Assembly: GCF_042242105.1 (NCBI RefSeq)
Contig: NC_092026.1
Span: 23,264,191 to 23,328,190, forward strand
Source of the DNA: Pempheris klunzingeri
Taxonomy: Eukaryota > Chordata > Actinopteri > Acropomatiformes > Pempheridae
Direction: 5' to 3'
DNA: 64,000 nt
This document shows, in pieces, positions 41,722 to 51,554 of this stretch; positions within the stretch are counted from its first letter, which is position 1, and each line of letters starts with the position of its first letter. A model generated the notes under the pieces. The model worked only from the letters and a program-made list of their open reading frames with translations. It did no database searches and had not been told where the DNA came from. Both the position numbers and the translations under genes were made by a program.

Positions 41722-42140
41722 CGCCTGCGGACACACGGACGGACTGACGGACACACTGACGGACTAACAGACCGACTGTTGAAGGACAGACTGACTGACA
41801 CACTGACTGACAGACAGACACACTGACGGACTAACTGACAGACACACTGACGGACCAACAGACTGACTGTTGAAGGACAGACTGACGGAGGACAGACTGA
41901 TGGACAGACTGGCGGAGGACAGACTGATGGACAGTCTGCTGAAGGACAGTCTGATGGAGGACAGACTGACGGAGGACAGACTGATGGACAGTCTGATGGA
42001 CAGACTGATGGAGGACAGTCTGATGGAGGACAGACTGACGGAGGACAGACTGCTGAAGGACAGACTGGCGGAGGACAGGCTGATGGAGGACAGACTGCTG
42101 AAGGACAGACTGACGGAGGACAGACTGACGGAGGACAGCT
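41722..42140 (+). repeat. tyw3: coding minisatellite spanning the tyw3 start
   Basis: An array built from gacagactgacggag-type units. Upstream of 41860 it is irregular, with one ~90-bp higher-order repeat (gactgttgaaggacagactgac at about 41774 and 41864). From 41870 it becomes a regular series of 18 units of 15 or 12 bp encoding (T/M/A)EDRL, LKDRL and MDRL/MDSL. All units are multiples of three, so copy-number change keeps the frame. Confidence 0.93.
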
Positions 42141-42304
42141 CCCGGCGGTGGAGGCAGCAGAAGCAGCAGCGCCTGTCCCGGCTGGACCACAGTAAGAAGG
42201 GCAGCGTGGATGGAGACATTGAACACGTGGTGTCTCTGCTGAACAGCTGTGAGCAGTTCTTCACCACCAGCTCCTGCTCAGGCAGAATCATCCTCATCGA
42301 CGGG
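41900..42304 (+). CDS. tyw3: tyw3 coding exon 1
   Basis: It encodes the repeat extension, then [20 protein letters not shown] and the conserved [16 protein letters not shown]. Donor GACGGG|gtgaga. An in-frame stop at 41864-41866 bounds the frame on the 5' side. The domain-proximal end is certain; the true start codon is not. Confidence 0.85.
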
Positions 42305-45300
42305 GTGAGAGGCTTAACTTTAGAAAGGAACAATGAAGAGAGGCAGAGGAGAGACAGGAAGCTGAGGTCAGGTCTGAACAACTTTGTCAGCTGGAGGCCT
42401 GATATATAAAGGGAAGCATCTTTTTTTAGTGGATAGAACAAAATGAGTTGCCTCCAGAGATGAATGTACTCAGGACAGAAACAGGTAATAATTAGAATAC
42501 TAATGAAATGAACAAAGTCATAGTTAAATTGAAATCTAAATCTATTTCTAGAATGAATGGTAGTAAGTAGTGTTGAATGAAATAAGGACAAAGAAATAAA
42601 GGTTAGCATCCACAGCGACCACCATAACAACGATTTGTAATGTTAAGAGTCTTTGTAATATCTAAAAAAAGAAAGCTGGTAGATCCATCTGTCTTCTGTG
42701 TCTACATTATGCTCCAGTAATAGTTCCACACTGTCAAACAACAGACCTGAGCAGCATCACATGTTATATAAGGCAACAGTGGCAGGAAGAACTCCCCTTT
42801 AACGGGAAGAAACCTGGAACAGAACCAGGCTCGGAGGGGGGAGGGGCTTTCTGTCAGGGTCCGTGTTGGGTGGAGGCGAGAGAGAGACAGAACAGCAGCC
42901 AACACACTAACAGCAGCTCTAGCACTGACTACAGGAGTGTGACTGATGAATCCCATGTGAGTTGCAGGCCTTGTCTCTTCCTCTGTAGGCTCCAGGCAGC
43001 AGTGAGGTCCACAAACAGAACTGTGTTTGGCTGTTTGTCTCACACCAGAAATGTGAATCTGATGACCTGGTGAGATATGACGGCCTTTCGGGTGGATTTG
43101 TGATGCTTCATCTAATAATGTAGCTTTCTTATGAACAAGAGTACTTTGCATGTGTTCTTCAGGTGTCTGGTCTGGCCCGGTCCAGGGGAGATGCAGTGTT
43201 GAAGTTTGAGCCCTTCGTGCTCCATGTTCAGTGTCGGCAGCTGGAGGACGCTCAGGGCATGGTGAGAATGACAGGAAACACAACATCGCTCCTCACTGCT
43301 GGTGGACAACTGGAATTACTAAAAACTTCAGTTTGTCTAAGGATTAAATCACCATACCAGTGATTTGTGCACGTTTTGGTCAACTATTACACTCAATTTA
43401 CATGCAGTGTTAGTAAGCCTGTCATATCTAGCCTTATATCGGTTGGGGTTGATGTCTGCCACCTGAGCACGAGTGACGTGGTGTTTAAATGTGGCATGTA
43501 CCTGTGGAAAAGCAGCCACACACCAACAGTGAAGCTGGCAGACCACTGAGAATAAAACAAATGGAATATAATCAATCTCATTGTTGCTGACTGAAAGTGG
43601 GGACCATGGTGCTGCATCTATACGGCCAACCAGAAAGATAGTACTAAAAGATAATAAGATAATATAAATCAGATCATTTCTTTCAGTTCCATATGGTCTG
43701 AACATATACATGCTGCTACATGTTCTATACATGACACTTAAACCAGTGCTTTGGTCTTTCAAAATAATGAATTTGTTTAGTTGTGAAAGAAGTTGTCTAA
43801 GAGTTTAACATTGGGCTGTTTTAGTAGTCACTGACCACTCAGTCATTAAAATATATTTTTTCTCTCTTCCAGCACTCGGTGGCCGTCAACTCAGGCTTCA
43901 GGAACTCTGGTCTCACTGTCAGCAAGACAGGGAAAATCATCATGGTGGGCCATGCGACATGAAGGACATTTCCGGGACTGTGAAAATAATCTGGCTGTAA
44001 TCTGTGCCATCAATGTCAGTTCATACAGGAGAAATATGCTGTATGAAAGGTGTAAAGGCCTCCTGTGTTTTGTCACTGCAGGCGGTCCGTAGCACCCATG
44101 GCCTGGAGGTTCCTCTCAGCCAAGAAGGAAAGCTCCTGGTTGAACAAGAGTATATCCATTTCCTAACTCAGATAGCCAATCAGAAGATGGAGGAGAATCT
44201 TAGACGGATCCACAGGTCAGTTTGCTAATAGGCTCTCTCCCATTTAGTGATTGGTAAAACTAACAACGTTGTAGGTTAAACATGTTGTAGCTCCAGCTGC
44301 CACACAGGGAAAACTCCTTTTCCTGGTCGAGTGTGGAGGATGAATTAGGAGTCTTAAAACCTGAAGAATGAAGCCGCTTAATAGTATGGTGGCACTAATG
44401 TATCGCTTACCAGGCAGCAGCTGGATGAACAGGCTGTTGTGGGGGTGACTCCTGTCCTGTAACATCCTTTGGGCTCACTGACCGATGTCAGGATTGGCAC
44501 CAGTGATGGACAGCTTCAGCTTTAGTCACCCGCTGCAGAGCCCACTGTTCTGTTCAGCCAAGTCAGGATGCTTTCCATGCTCCTGAGCCACCTAAAGGTG
44601 CTTTATTAAATTTACTTTAGAAATACAGCAGAGTTTTCTTTACGGAGGGGGGGGGGGGCTGATCCCTAGAAGCCTGAAACTGTTCACCTGAGAGCATCCT
44701 CTGGATCTGTTGGTTCTGAATGCAAATTGGTCTTGCTGTAGTTTCTGATGTGCTGGAGAACAGGTTTCTCAAGCGATCATCATCATCATAGGGGTGGGTG
44801 CCACAGGGCCAGACTGTGCAGACATAAGAAGCATGGGGAGGGTGCTGGAGAAGATTGGAACACTCCTGGTTATCATGTTATCAGGCCCAGCAGCTTTGCT
44901 CAGGAGGTGGAGTGGACTTGTCTAATAAAGAGTCCAGCAGTCAACTCCTCTACTAGCATGGCCTCAAACGTGATGGGGGGGGCGCTCCTGCTATTGTAGC
45001 TGGTGTTGGTCTGGATTGGCCACATCAACAGGTCTCTCTCCAGTCTCTCCTGATGTCTCCTTGATCTTAGCTTCCAGTGTTTTGGGATTCTGGGGGGTCC
45101 TCTCTAATTCCCCCAGGCTGAGTAATGATGAGCGAATGGCTGTTAACCGCAACATGAATAATGTTTTCAATAAATCTCGACATCAGAATGCAGTTGGAAC
45201 AAGTGTAAGCCCAGCGCAAGGAGCTCTGATGTGATCTGTATTCTGTTGGTCATCTCCAGGTTCTACCAGAGTCTGCAGTCATTCTTGTCTATGAAGAAAC

Positions 45301-45488
45301 TCCCAGGTTCCCCTATCTCACAGGAGACAGAAAAGGGGGTAGAAGAAGACAAGGAGGGGAAGAACACAACAACAAGTGTCTATAAACGGAGGCGGAAGAG
45401 AGAACAACATCGCCAAACTGACTGCTGCCATGGTGACGGGTCCAGCAGCGTGCCAGAGCTGGAGGACTGTCAGGATCTGTTCTTATGA
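41900..45488 (+). CDS. tyw3: tRNA wybutosine-synthesizing protein 3 homologue, full gene
   Basis: Six exons: 41900-42304, 42989-43069, 43163-43261, 43873-43944, 44082-44215, 45260-45488. GT-AG junctions are all in phase, giving 339 aa from the first in-frame ATG. Family signatures: [102 protein letters not shown] and [14 protein letters not shown]3 is the S-adenosylmethionine-dependent N4-methyltransferase in wybutosine synthesis at position 37 of tRNA-Phe. The human protein is 259 aa; the excess is the N-terminal repeat extension. Eight in-frame ATGs (41900, 41927, 41954, 41984, 41996, 42008, 42023, 42083) precede the conserved domain; starting at 42083 gives 278 aa. The C-terminus is basic then acidic, as in mammals. 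It lies between head-to-head plppr4 and plppr5. Confidence 0.93.
42755..42960 (+). mobile_element. LINE 3'-region fragment in tyw3 intron 1
   Basis: Contains ggcaggaagaactccccttt, then gggaagaaacctgg and agaaccaggctcgg, a word series typical of a widespread fish LINE-derived repeat. Related pieces occur at 60235-60325 and 58075-58210. Confidence 0.55.
42989..43069 (+). CDS. tyw3: tyw3 coding exon 2
   Basis: 81 bp, acceptor ctgtag|GCTCCA, donor GACCTG|gtgaga. It encodes [16 protein letters not shown] followed by [11 protein letters not shown], matching the human FEVQKQNCCWLLVTH segment. It is too short for an ORF cut-off and was found by splice reading. Confidence 0.92.
43163..43261 (+). CDS. 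tyw3: tyw3 coding exon 3
   Basis: Acceptor cttcag|GTGTCT, donor GGCATG|gtgaga. It encodes [12 protein letters not shown] then [19 protein letters not shown], almost identical to human [20 protein letters not shown]. Confidence 0.93.
43873..43944 (+). CDS. tyw3: tyw3 coding exon 4
   Basis: 72 bp, acceptor ttccag|CACTCG, donor ATCATG|gtgggc. It encodes [20 protein letters not shown] plus KIIM, matching human [20 protein letters not shown]. Found by splice reading. Confidence 0.93.
44082..44215 (+). CDS. tyw3: tyw3 coding exon 5
   Basis: Acceptor ctgcag|GCGGTC, donor CACAG|gtcagt. It encodes [40 protein letters not shown] and RRIHR, the most conserved block of the family. Confidence 0.94.
44490..45225 (+). 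repeat. repeat-like sequence in tyw3 intron 5
   Basis: Scattered fragments (a G-run at 44645-44659; a stretch around 44740-45100 resembling a decayed LINE) with no intact frame. Classification is uncertain. Confidence 0.3.
45260..45488 (+). CDS. tyw3: tyw3 coding exon 6 (stop)
   Basis: Acceptor ctccag|GTTCTA. It encodes [18 protein letters not shown], a basic [12 protein letters not shown] stretch and an acidic end [12 protein letters not shown] before TGA at 45486-45488. Confidence 0.92.
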
Positions 45489-45619
45489 AGCAGTGGCTAT
45501 GCTAACCTGCTCCTTCCATCACTGACTGGAAAATAGTGTTTCTCTTTGGGAATGTTTTGGTGCTAATTAGTAGTTTTATTTCAGAGAGCTGGGGCCTGTA
45601 TCACATGGTGGATACTTGT

Positions 45620-45625
45620 AATAAA
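45620..45625 (+). terminator. tyw3: tyw3 poly(A) signal
   Basis: AATAAA 132 nt after the tyw3 stop, followed by a T/G-rich stretch (tgtgtgcatgtgtgtt near 45660). It is the first canonical hexamer downstream. Confidence 0.6.
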
Positions 45626-46512
45626 GACATTCTTATACATCAGGAGAATCCCTTTGCTCATGTGTGCATGTGTGTTCACGGGGCAGCTGGACTGACCATC
45701 CTGGAGGAGAGAGCTCTTTCCAGTTGGTTGGCCCTCACTAGGCGGTAGACACAAAAAACAGTGCTGTAACTCTCACCCATATTTTGTTTAAGTGCCATAA
45801 ACTAGGGTGCACATGTGCTACTGTGTGGCAGTGGTTTCATATTATTCACATGTGTTACCACTGGAGGGCAGCAGCACTCATTAAGTCCAACTGTAAGCTG
45901 TTTGGTTTGTCAGTGTATTTATTATGTATTTAGTGCCATTGACTGGGATTGAACTGACCTCGACTAGAGATGTAGAATAATTGAAATTATATATATTATA
46001 ATTCAAAAAATATTGCAATGCTGAACGAATGAAAGTGCCACTCACACTGTCTGCTCCAATTTCTTCCTGCAAAGCACTGATGCTAGTTCAGTAGACTGCA
46101 AGTGGCTCTTTAGAGACTGTTCAGTGAAATAGAATAAATTCCCTGGTCACTGCAGTCAGATGATTCAGGAAATTCAAAGGAGCGGAAGGACAAGGTTTTC
46201 CTCCCACAGAATCAGAAAAAAAGGAACAGACGAGCGACTATCTCCATCTTCATCATCTTTAGTGTACTTTGCATATTTGCACCGCAGTGTTCTTCAGGAA
46301 TTGCTCAGCTGGGTTATACATCATAATTATTACAAAACTGGATTATACAGCAGTTTGATGGGTGACGTTAACCAGGACGAAGTAAAACTGGATTATTCAC
46401 CATGGTGACACGGAGCAGGAATCAGTGATTGGAAGTTAGAAGTTTGAGTCTTCATCACTGTGAACAGCATCCAGGACTTCTTCAGATCAGATTGCTGGGA
46501 GCTGAACCCACC
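45626..46512 (+). promoter_or_regulatory. plppr5: tyw3-plppr5 intergenic and plppr5 leader
   Basis: Under 900 bp separates the tyw3 poly(A) signal from the plppr5 ATG, so the plppr5 5' UTR and core promoter may lie here unless a farther non-coding exon exists. No TATA box or CpG island stands out. Confidence 0.35.
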
Positions 46513-46716
46513 ATGCTGTACTTCCAGGTGGTGATTCTGGCAGCTACGGTTATGCTGGCTTATTACTGTGAGTTCACTGACACTTTCAGTCCAGCACAGC
46601 AGGGGTTCATCTGCAGAGACCCAACTTTAACGAAACCAGATCCTGGACCTGAACAGGACAGCCGCATCCAGCCTGTGATACTGTACTCTGTGGTGGGTGG
46701 ATTGCCTGTTGTGCTG
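46513..46716 (+). CDS. plppr5: plppr5 coding exon 1 (TM1)
   Basis: ATG at 46513-46515 in context cccaccATGC. It encodes MLYFQVVILAATVMLAYY, then CEFTDTFSPAQQGFICRD and PVILYSVVGGLPVVL. Donor GTGCTG|gtgagt. The start matches the human MLYFQMVIMAGTVMLAYY. Confidence 0.95.
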
Positions 46717-49700
46717 GTGAGTCCTACGGATTTTAACACTATCAAGAGAGGCTGTGGCTTTCCTGTGCTACCTTCAAGAGAGCTGGAGAGGGATGTAGAG
46801 AGGCCTTCAGTCATGCATGTTAAAGGGGAATTAAGTATTTTTATATTGTACATGTCTAATTCACTTTCCAGCTGGTTCTGAAGGATGAATTGAAAGACAT
46901 TTCTACTATTTTACAAATTTTAGTGAACTTCAGACCCATTTTAAATTTCCATTTGTAACAAAACCGCTGGAGAAAGCTGTGATGATATAGCTCGGAGATC
47001 ATTTTAGTATTCAAGATCCGATGCGTCATTCTCAGCATAGCTGTCTGTGTTACTGAAAGTCATGAAATCATTAGGAGGCCTCCAACAGCTGACTGTAGTA
47101 TCTGAAGTCTTCTAGATATTGCACGTGTCTCTACTTCTTACTGGAGCTGAAATGACCACATTCCTGCAAGTTCAGTTCACATCTGAATGGCAAACAAACA
47201 GTGAAACCTGAAGATCTGCTTTGCATAGGTTTTCAGGGGAAGGTTAGTATTTTCCATCATGATATGAATGCTGGTGATTAGTTACACTGGTTAGATATTC
47301 TGGAGGACAAACTGAATAAGTGGAATAGGTGGGGTATGTCAATGAGCATGTGTTAACATCATTACTGGTAACTTTATTCCAAGAATTCAACATTCCAGGT
47401 ATTCAGCCTTCTCCAAAAGTGACCTTTTCTCATTTTGTTTTGCAGATTTCAGGTGTAGAGCTTGTTATCTTCCTCCTTCACTACAACTCAAACAACCTCT
47501 ACGACCAAGAGAAGGTTGTTGTCATGGGTGACTGTTGCTATGTCAACCCCATGGTGCGCAGGACATTCCGTTTCCTTGGTAAACTGGGAACAAATATTGC
47601 ATTAAAATAAATAAAGGTCTCATATTATGCAAGGTTTTTAGTTAATACTTGTTTTTGGAGGTCCTACTAGATCAGGTTTATATGGTTTCATGTTCAAAAA
47701 ACACATGATTTTTCTCCTACAGACATGGCTGCTGCAGCTGTTGCCAGCCTCGGTCTGCACGTTCTGTTTTAGCAAAACAGAACAGAACAGTCTGCATGTT
47801 CCGTTTTAGCAAAACAGAACAGTCTGCATGTTCCGTTTCAGCAGAACAGCACAGTCTGCATGTTCCATTTTAGCAGAACAGAACAGTCTATACGCTCCGT
47901 TTTAGCAGAAAAGAACAGTCTATCCGCTCCGTTTTAGCAGAACAGAACAGTCTATCCGCTCTGTTTTAACATCAACATCTTTGTGGTACCCAGACCTGGT
48001 AACACAGCTGTTGCTGATGCTGGTAGCACAAACGATGGCAGACAGTTAGATTCAGGAAGTTTTCAGTGGGCAAGGACAGTCAGTCTGCTGGAGGAGGTCA
48101 CATGAACAACAGATCCCTTTATGACATCATAATAAGAGCTAAATCTAAACGGCATGTTTTCACGCACATTTACTGAGAGATGGAGCAGGAGAAACAGAGA
48201 GGGTGGTCTTTTCCCAGTGTTTGTCTGTAGGCACGCCACGGACACGTTTAAGAATATGTTTTGCACAATATGGGACCTTAAAATCTTTAATGCTGTTTAG
48301 CTTTTAGCTTGATATATTTTGTGGTTTAGTCAGAAGTGCTTGATTGATCATCAATAAGTGTCATTCAGTGAGGATCATAGTCATCTAGGAGGCAGTTCAG
48401 TTCAGTTCAGTGAGTCTCTGTCCTCTTTGCATCACACGCTCTGATGTACCGAATTAAAACCTCCTTTTTGATTGTGACTTGACCAGCTCATTCAAATATT
48501 CAAAGTGTCGGGTAAATGATAATTCTAACAAGCTGATGGTCTTGATGAACTTGTTCTCCTTAGAACAAAATACTCATTACAAGACCCTTTTAGTAATGAG
48601 AAGGTGCAGAAAATGTTGATTTGACCTGGTGTGCTTCCATACTTTTACTTTCAATGCAGAACGACTACTTGTATTAGTACATGTCAGTACTGCCACTGAT
48701 CTGAATACTTCCTTCCACTACTGTGTTGATGTGAAAGATTTATGTCAATTTCATTTCCATCTAAATCTTCAATCTGGCATCTTCCAACATGTGAAAGCAG
48801 TCTGATGGAGCAAAATGCTGATTTGAAATGTTTGATTTGTGTACAAATGTAAACAATCAAATCTGTGTGTGTTTCCCTGTAGGTGTGTACGTCTTTGGTC
48901 TGTTTACAACAGACATCTTTGTCAACGTAGGTCAGCTTATGACAGGAAGTCTGGCTCCTCACTTCCTGTCTGTTTGCCAACCTAATTACACTGCCCTCGG
49001 CTGCCAGGACACCACGCACTTTGTCACTCAATCAGATGCTTGTACTGGTGACCCTGATGACATTATGAGAGCCAGAAAGACTTGCCCCTCCAAAGAGGCT
49101 GCGTTGAGTCTGTATACAGCTGTTTACCTGGCGGTGAGTTTTAATGTCATCGCTGCGGGAAGCATGCAGCATGAATGATCAACAAGCATATGACAGTGGC
49201 TTTGAATGATGTCACAGAAAGAAAATAATGTGCTTTTTCAGATGTACATCATGTCCTGTCTGGGTTCCAGTGGAGGTCACCTGACTGGCCCCCTCCTCAG
49301 CCTCTCATTGGTCAGTCTGGCTGTGCTAACAGGCATCAACAGAGTGTCTGAGTACAGGAACCACTGGAGTGATGTCATTGCAGGACAAGCCATTGGGGGA
49401 GCCATTGCTGTCTTTCTGGTTAGTTATTGTTCATCTCATGGGTTGTAGGAGCACAAATGCTAATGACCATAACAAGAGACTTTTTCTGTGGTGCAGTGTT
49501 TACTCAGGGCTTCTTATTTTTAGATTTCCCTCACTGATGTTCACTTTCACAGTTCATGTGTTTGCTCCTCTCATTCTGTTTTACTAAGGTCATACTTTAG
49601 TGTTATACATCTCTATGTAATGACAAGCCTCTCAAATAAAATGATGCTGAATTTCAGTCCCCAGAGAAGCTTATTGGTATTGCTGTGGAGCTGCTTAATG

Positions 49701-51554
49701 TCTCTTACAATGTGCAGTCTACAGACCATAATACCACACTGGTAATGCTAACAAACAATCTTAGGTCTTATATTGTTTGGCCTACACACCAAAGACAATG
49801 TCTGATTAGATCTACAGACTGTGGCTCACTGAAAGCTCTGTTACTCTCCTGTGTTATCATCATTAGTACATATGGCTTTGTGTTTCCCAACATCGCTCAG
49901 TCCAACTTCAGCCCGACTGAACTTATTAGCCAGAGTAATTGAACACACCTGCGTACGTGTGCAAGGTCTTTTCACACTTCCTGGCTGGTAGTTTTACTCG
50001 CCTGACAGTCCACACTAGAAGATCACAAACATAAATGCTGAGCACATTTGATAATGACTGGTTCAGAAAGTTGGGTCAGAGAGCAGCTAAAAGAGGATGG
50101 TGACCTCCTTACAGCAGGGGATCATGTGCTTGACTACCTCATTAGGCAGAGCAGCTCCTCCGCCTACAAACCTTGTGGGATTCCTAACAGCAACATGACC
50201 ATAAAAGTCCGATCATTATCCATGTTTCTGGAGGTATCAGATTATTCCAGTGATCATGTAAACGTATGCTGAGTGGGCCCCAGATGACCAAACCAGACTG
50301 AGGGATCTCTCAGACTCAGCCTGTTAGGATCAGCTCTACTTCATCAGACCCACGTCTAATTCAAAGCTGTGTTTTGTCAGGCTTGGCTTAAAGTATCTGT
50401 AGTTCTCCTATAAAGCTGCCCATTCACATGTTTGCATTGATGTACAATCTCTTGATATATTAGAAATCTGACATTTACAAAATCAATACATCAAAAGTAA
50501 AATAAGTAAATGAAATAAGTGAAAAGTAAATATTAGTATTTAACATTTCTGGAGTCCTTGTATTTGCCAGTAGACAAAAGGCAGATCGCTCGGTCCTCAA
50601 ATGGACTCACTTCTTTGAGGTAGTGATTTAAATGAAAGACTTTCCCTAAAATATGTCACATTTTAAGGCACTAACCAGAGAATCGTAGCCTCTTTCCAGA
50701 GAGTCAGACCACCACTCTGCCAGTATAGAAAACTGGTCTGATGGACTAACTTGCTGCAGGACACACATACACACAGCACACTAGTTGTTGCTTGAATGAA
50801 CTTGAATTCCTCTTTTGTGTAACAAGTCATGCATGACGGTCTTGGCTGGAACAAAAAGCTGGGTCACAAAAACAATCTAAACAAACATGATGAAGCTCTG
50901 TCTCCCTCAAGTCACACTAAAAATACCTCAGTAGTAGAAGTTCCCCAGCTCAGGTCCTCGTGTCGGGCTTGTTCTGTTGCTGCATGACTGTGTTTGTCTA
51001 TGTATTTTTCTTGTGATATACAAATCACCTCATTTGGCAGTGCCAGCATCATTTGAAATGATTCCAATGTCTGTACATGACTGTAACCAGTGTGTCTTCA
51101 TCTTTCTGTCTTCCTAGGTCGTGTTTGTGGTTCAGTATTTTAAAAAGAGACCTGTGATTTCTCTTAGTCCCTCAGATGGAGGCACAGCCAACACTGATGA
51201 GGCTTCGTCCCAAATGAATCACACCATGGAAACCAGTAACAAATTTGTTACACAGGTAAAACATACATGTTACAATATTTCACCAGTCACAGTTTTTCTG
51301 ATATGACATAAACTGAAAGTGTACATACCTTAAGGAAAACGCTTCGGTAAAGAGAGAGGCACATACACAAGTTTTCATACTACTTAAAGCACGATGGAAA
51401 CGTTCAACAGTCCATTGTTTGTTTGACATTCATTGTCTGACAACTAAACAATAAAAATATCAATATTCTGCTCAATGTATAAATTCTATTGTGGGACAAT
51501 ACATCTCTGTTTCTGTTCCTATAGATCCAAGGATCATTCACAGAAGTCACTTGA
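46513..51554 (+). CDS. plppr5: phospholipid phosphatase-related protein type 5 (PRG-5), full gene
   Basis: Six exons: 46513-46716, 47446-47578, 48883-49133, 49242-49418, 51118-51255, 51525-51554. GT-AG junctions are in phase, giving 310 aa (human about 320). Signatures: MLYFQVVILAATVMLAYY start, GDCCYVNPMVRRTFRFLG, VYVFGLFTTDIFVNVGQLMT, LAPHFLSVCQPNYTALGCQ, RARKTCPSKEAALSLY, NRVSEYRNHWSDVIAG and a terminal TEVT like the human AEVT. It is a six-span membrane protein with a short tail, unlike plppr4. Catalytic motifs are lost: PSGH is PSKE, and the third motif is NRVSEYRNHWSD with N for both the Ser and the first His. Mammalian PLPPR5 promotes filopodia and neurite outgrowth. The TM core is homologous to plppr4, head-to-head on the other strand. 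Confidence 0.95.
47446..47578 (+). CDS. plppr5: plppr5 coding exon 2
   Basis: Acceptor ttgcag|ATTTCA, donor CCTTG|gtaaac. It encodes ISGVELVIFLLHYNSNNLYD then GDCCYVNPMVRRTFRFLG. The second part is nearly identical to the human GDCCYINPLVRRTVRFLG; the first part is more diverged. Confidence 0.93.
47755..47969 (+). repeat. 32-bp palindromic minisatellite
   Basis: Six to seven copies of a 32-bp unit like tgcatgttccgttttagcaa followed by aacagaacagtc. The first unit contains a perfect inverted repeat, gttctgtttt-agc-aaaacagaac (47761-47783). Located in plppr5 intron 2. Confidence 0.92.
48883..49133 (+). CDS. plppr5: plppr5 coding exon 3 (TM3-TM4)
   Basis: Acceptor ctgtag|GTGTGT, donor CTGGCG|gtgagt. 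It encodes GVYVFGLFTTDIFVNVGQLM, CQPNYTALGCQDTTHFVTQ, RARKTCPSKEAALSLYTAVY. It corresponds to plppr4 exons 4 and 5 combined: there is no intron at the GR|KSFP position. Confidence 0.95.
49242..49418 (+). CDS. plppr5: plppr5 coding exon 4 (TM5-TM6)
   Basis: Acceptor tttcag|ATGTAC, donor TTTCTG|gttagt. It encodes MYIMSCLGSSGGHLTGPLL, SLSLVSLAVLTGINRVSEYR and NHWSDVIAGQAIGGAIAVFL. Its boundaries coincide with those of plppr4 exon 6. Confidence 0.95.
49419..51117 (+). other. plppr5: plppr5 intron 4
   Basis: 1.7 kb with no supported internal gene or recognisable element. Confidence 0.45.
51118..51255 (+). CDS. plppr5: plppr5 coding exon 5 (tail)
   Basis: Acceptor cctag|GTCGTG, donor ACACAG|gtaaaa. 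It encodes VVFVVQYFKKRPVISLSPSD and a Thr/Ser/Asn-rich stretch ending KFVTQ. The human counterpart has VVCVVNNFKGRQ at the same place. Confidence 0.88.
51525..51554 (+). CDS. plppr5: plppr5 coding exon 6 (stop)
   Basis: Only 30 bp: acceptor tatag|ATCCAA, then IQGSFTEVT and TGA. The TEVT end matches the human AEVT C-terminus, which supports this tiny exon. Confidence 0.85.
   Translation: MQGSFTEVT

Noticed and set aside
41764..42630. 288-aa minus-strand frame (Ser/Leu-rich) opposite tyw3
   Set aside because: It is the antisense reading of the tyw3 minisatellite. The repeat has no stops in several frames, and the plus strand leads into the conserved TYW3 domain.
42702..43286. 194-aa minus-strand frame in tyw3 introns and exons
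   Set aside because: It crosses tyw3 exons 2 and 3 in antisense and a LINE-derived repeat; no recognisable domain.
46513..49418. Calling the plus-strand gene plppr1 or plppr3
   Set aside because: The MLYFQ start, GDCCYVNPMVRR, CQPNYTALGCQ and the TEVT end fit PLPPR5 best, and the PLPPR4-PLPPR5-PALMD neighbourhood agrees.
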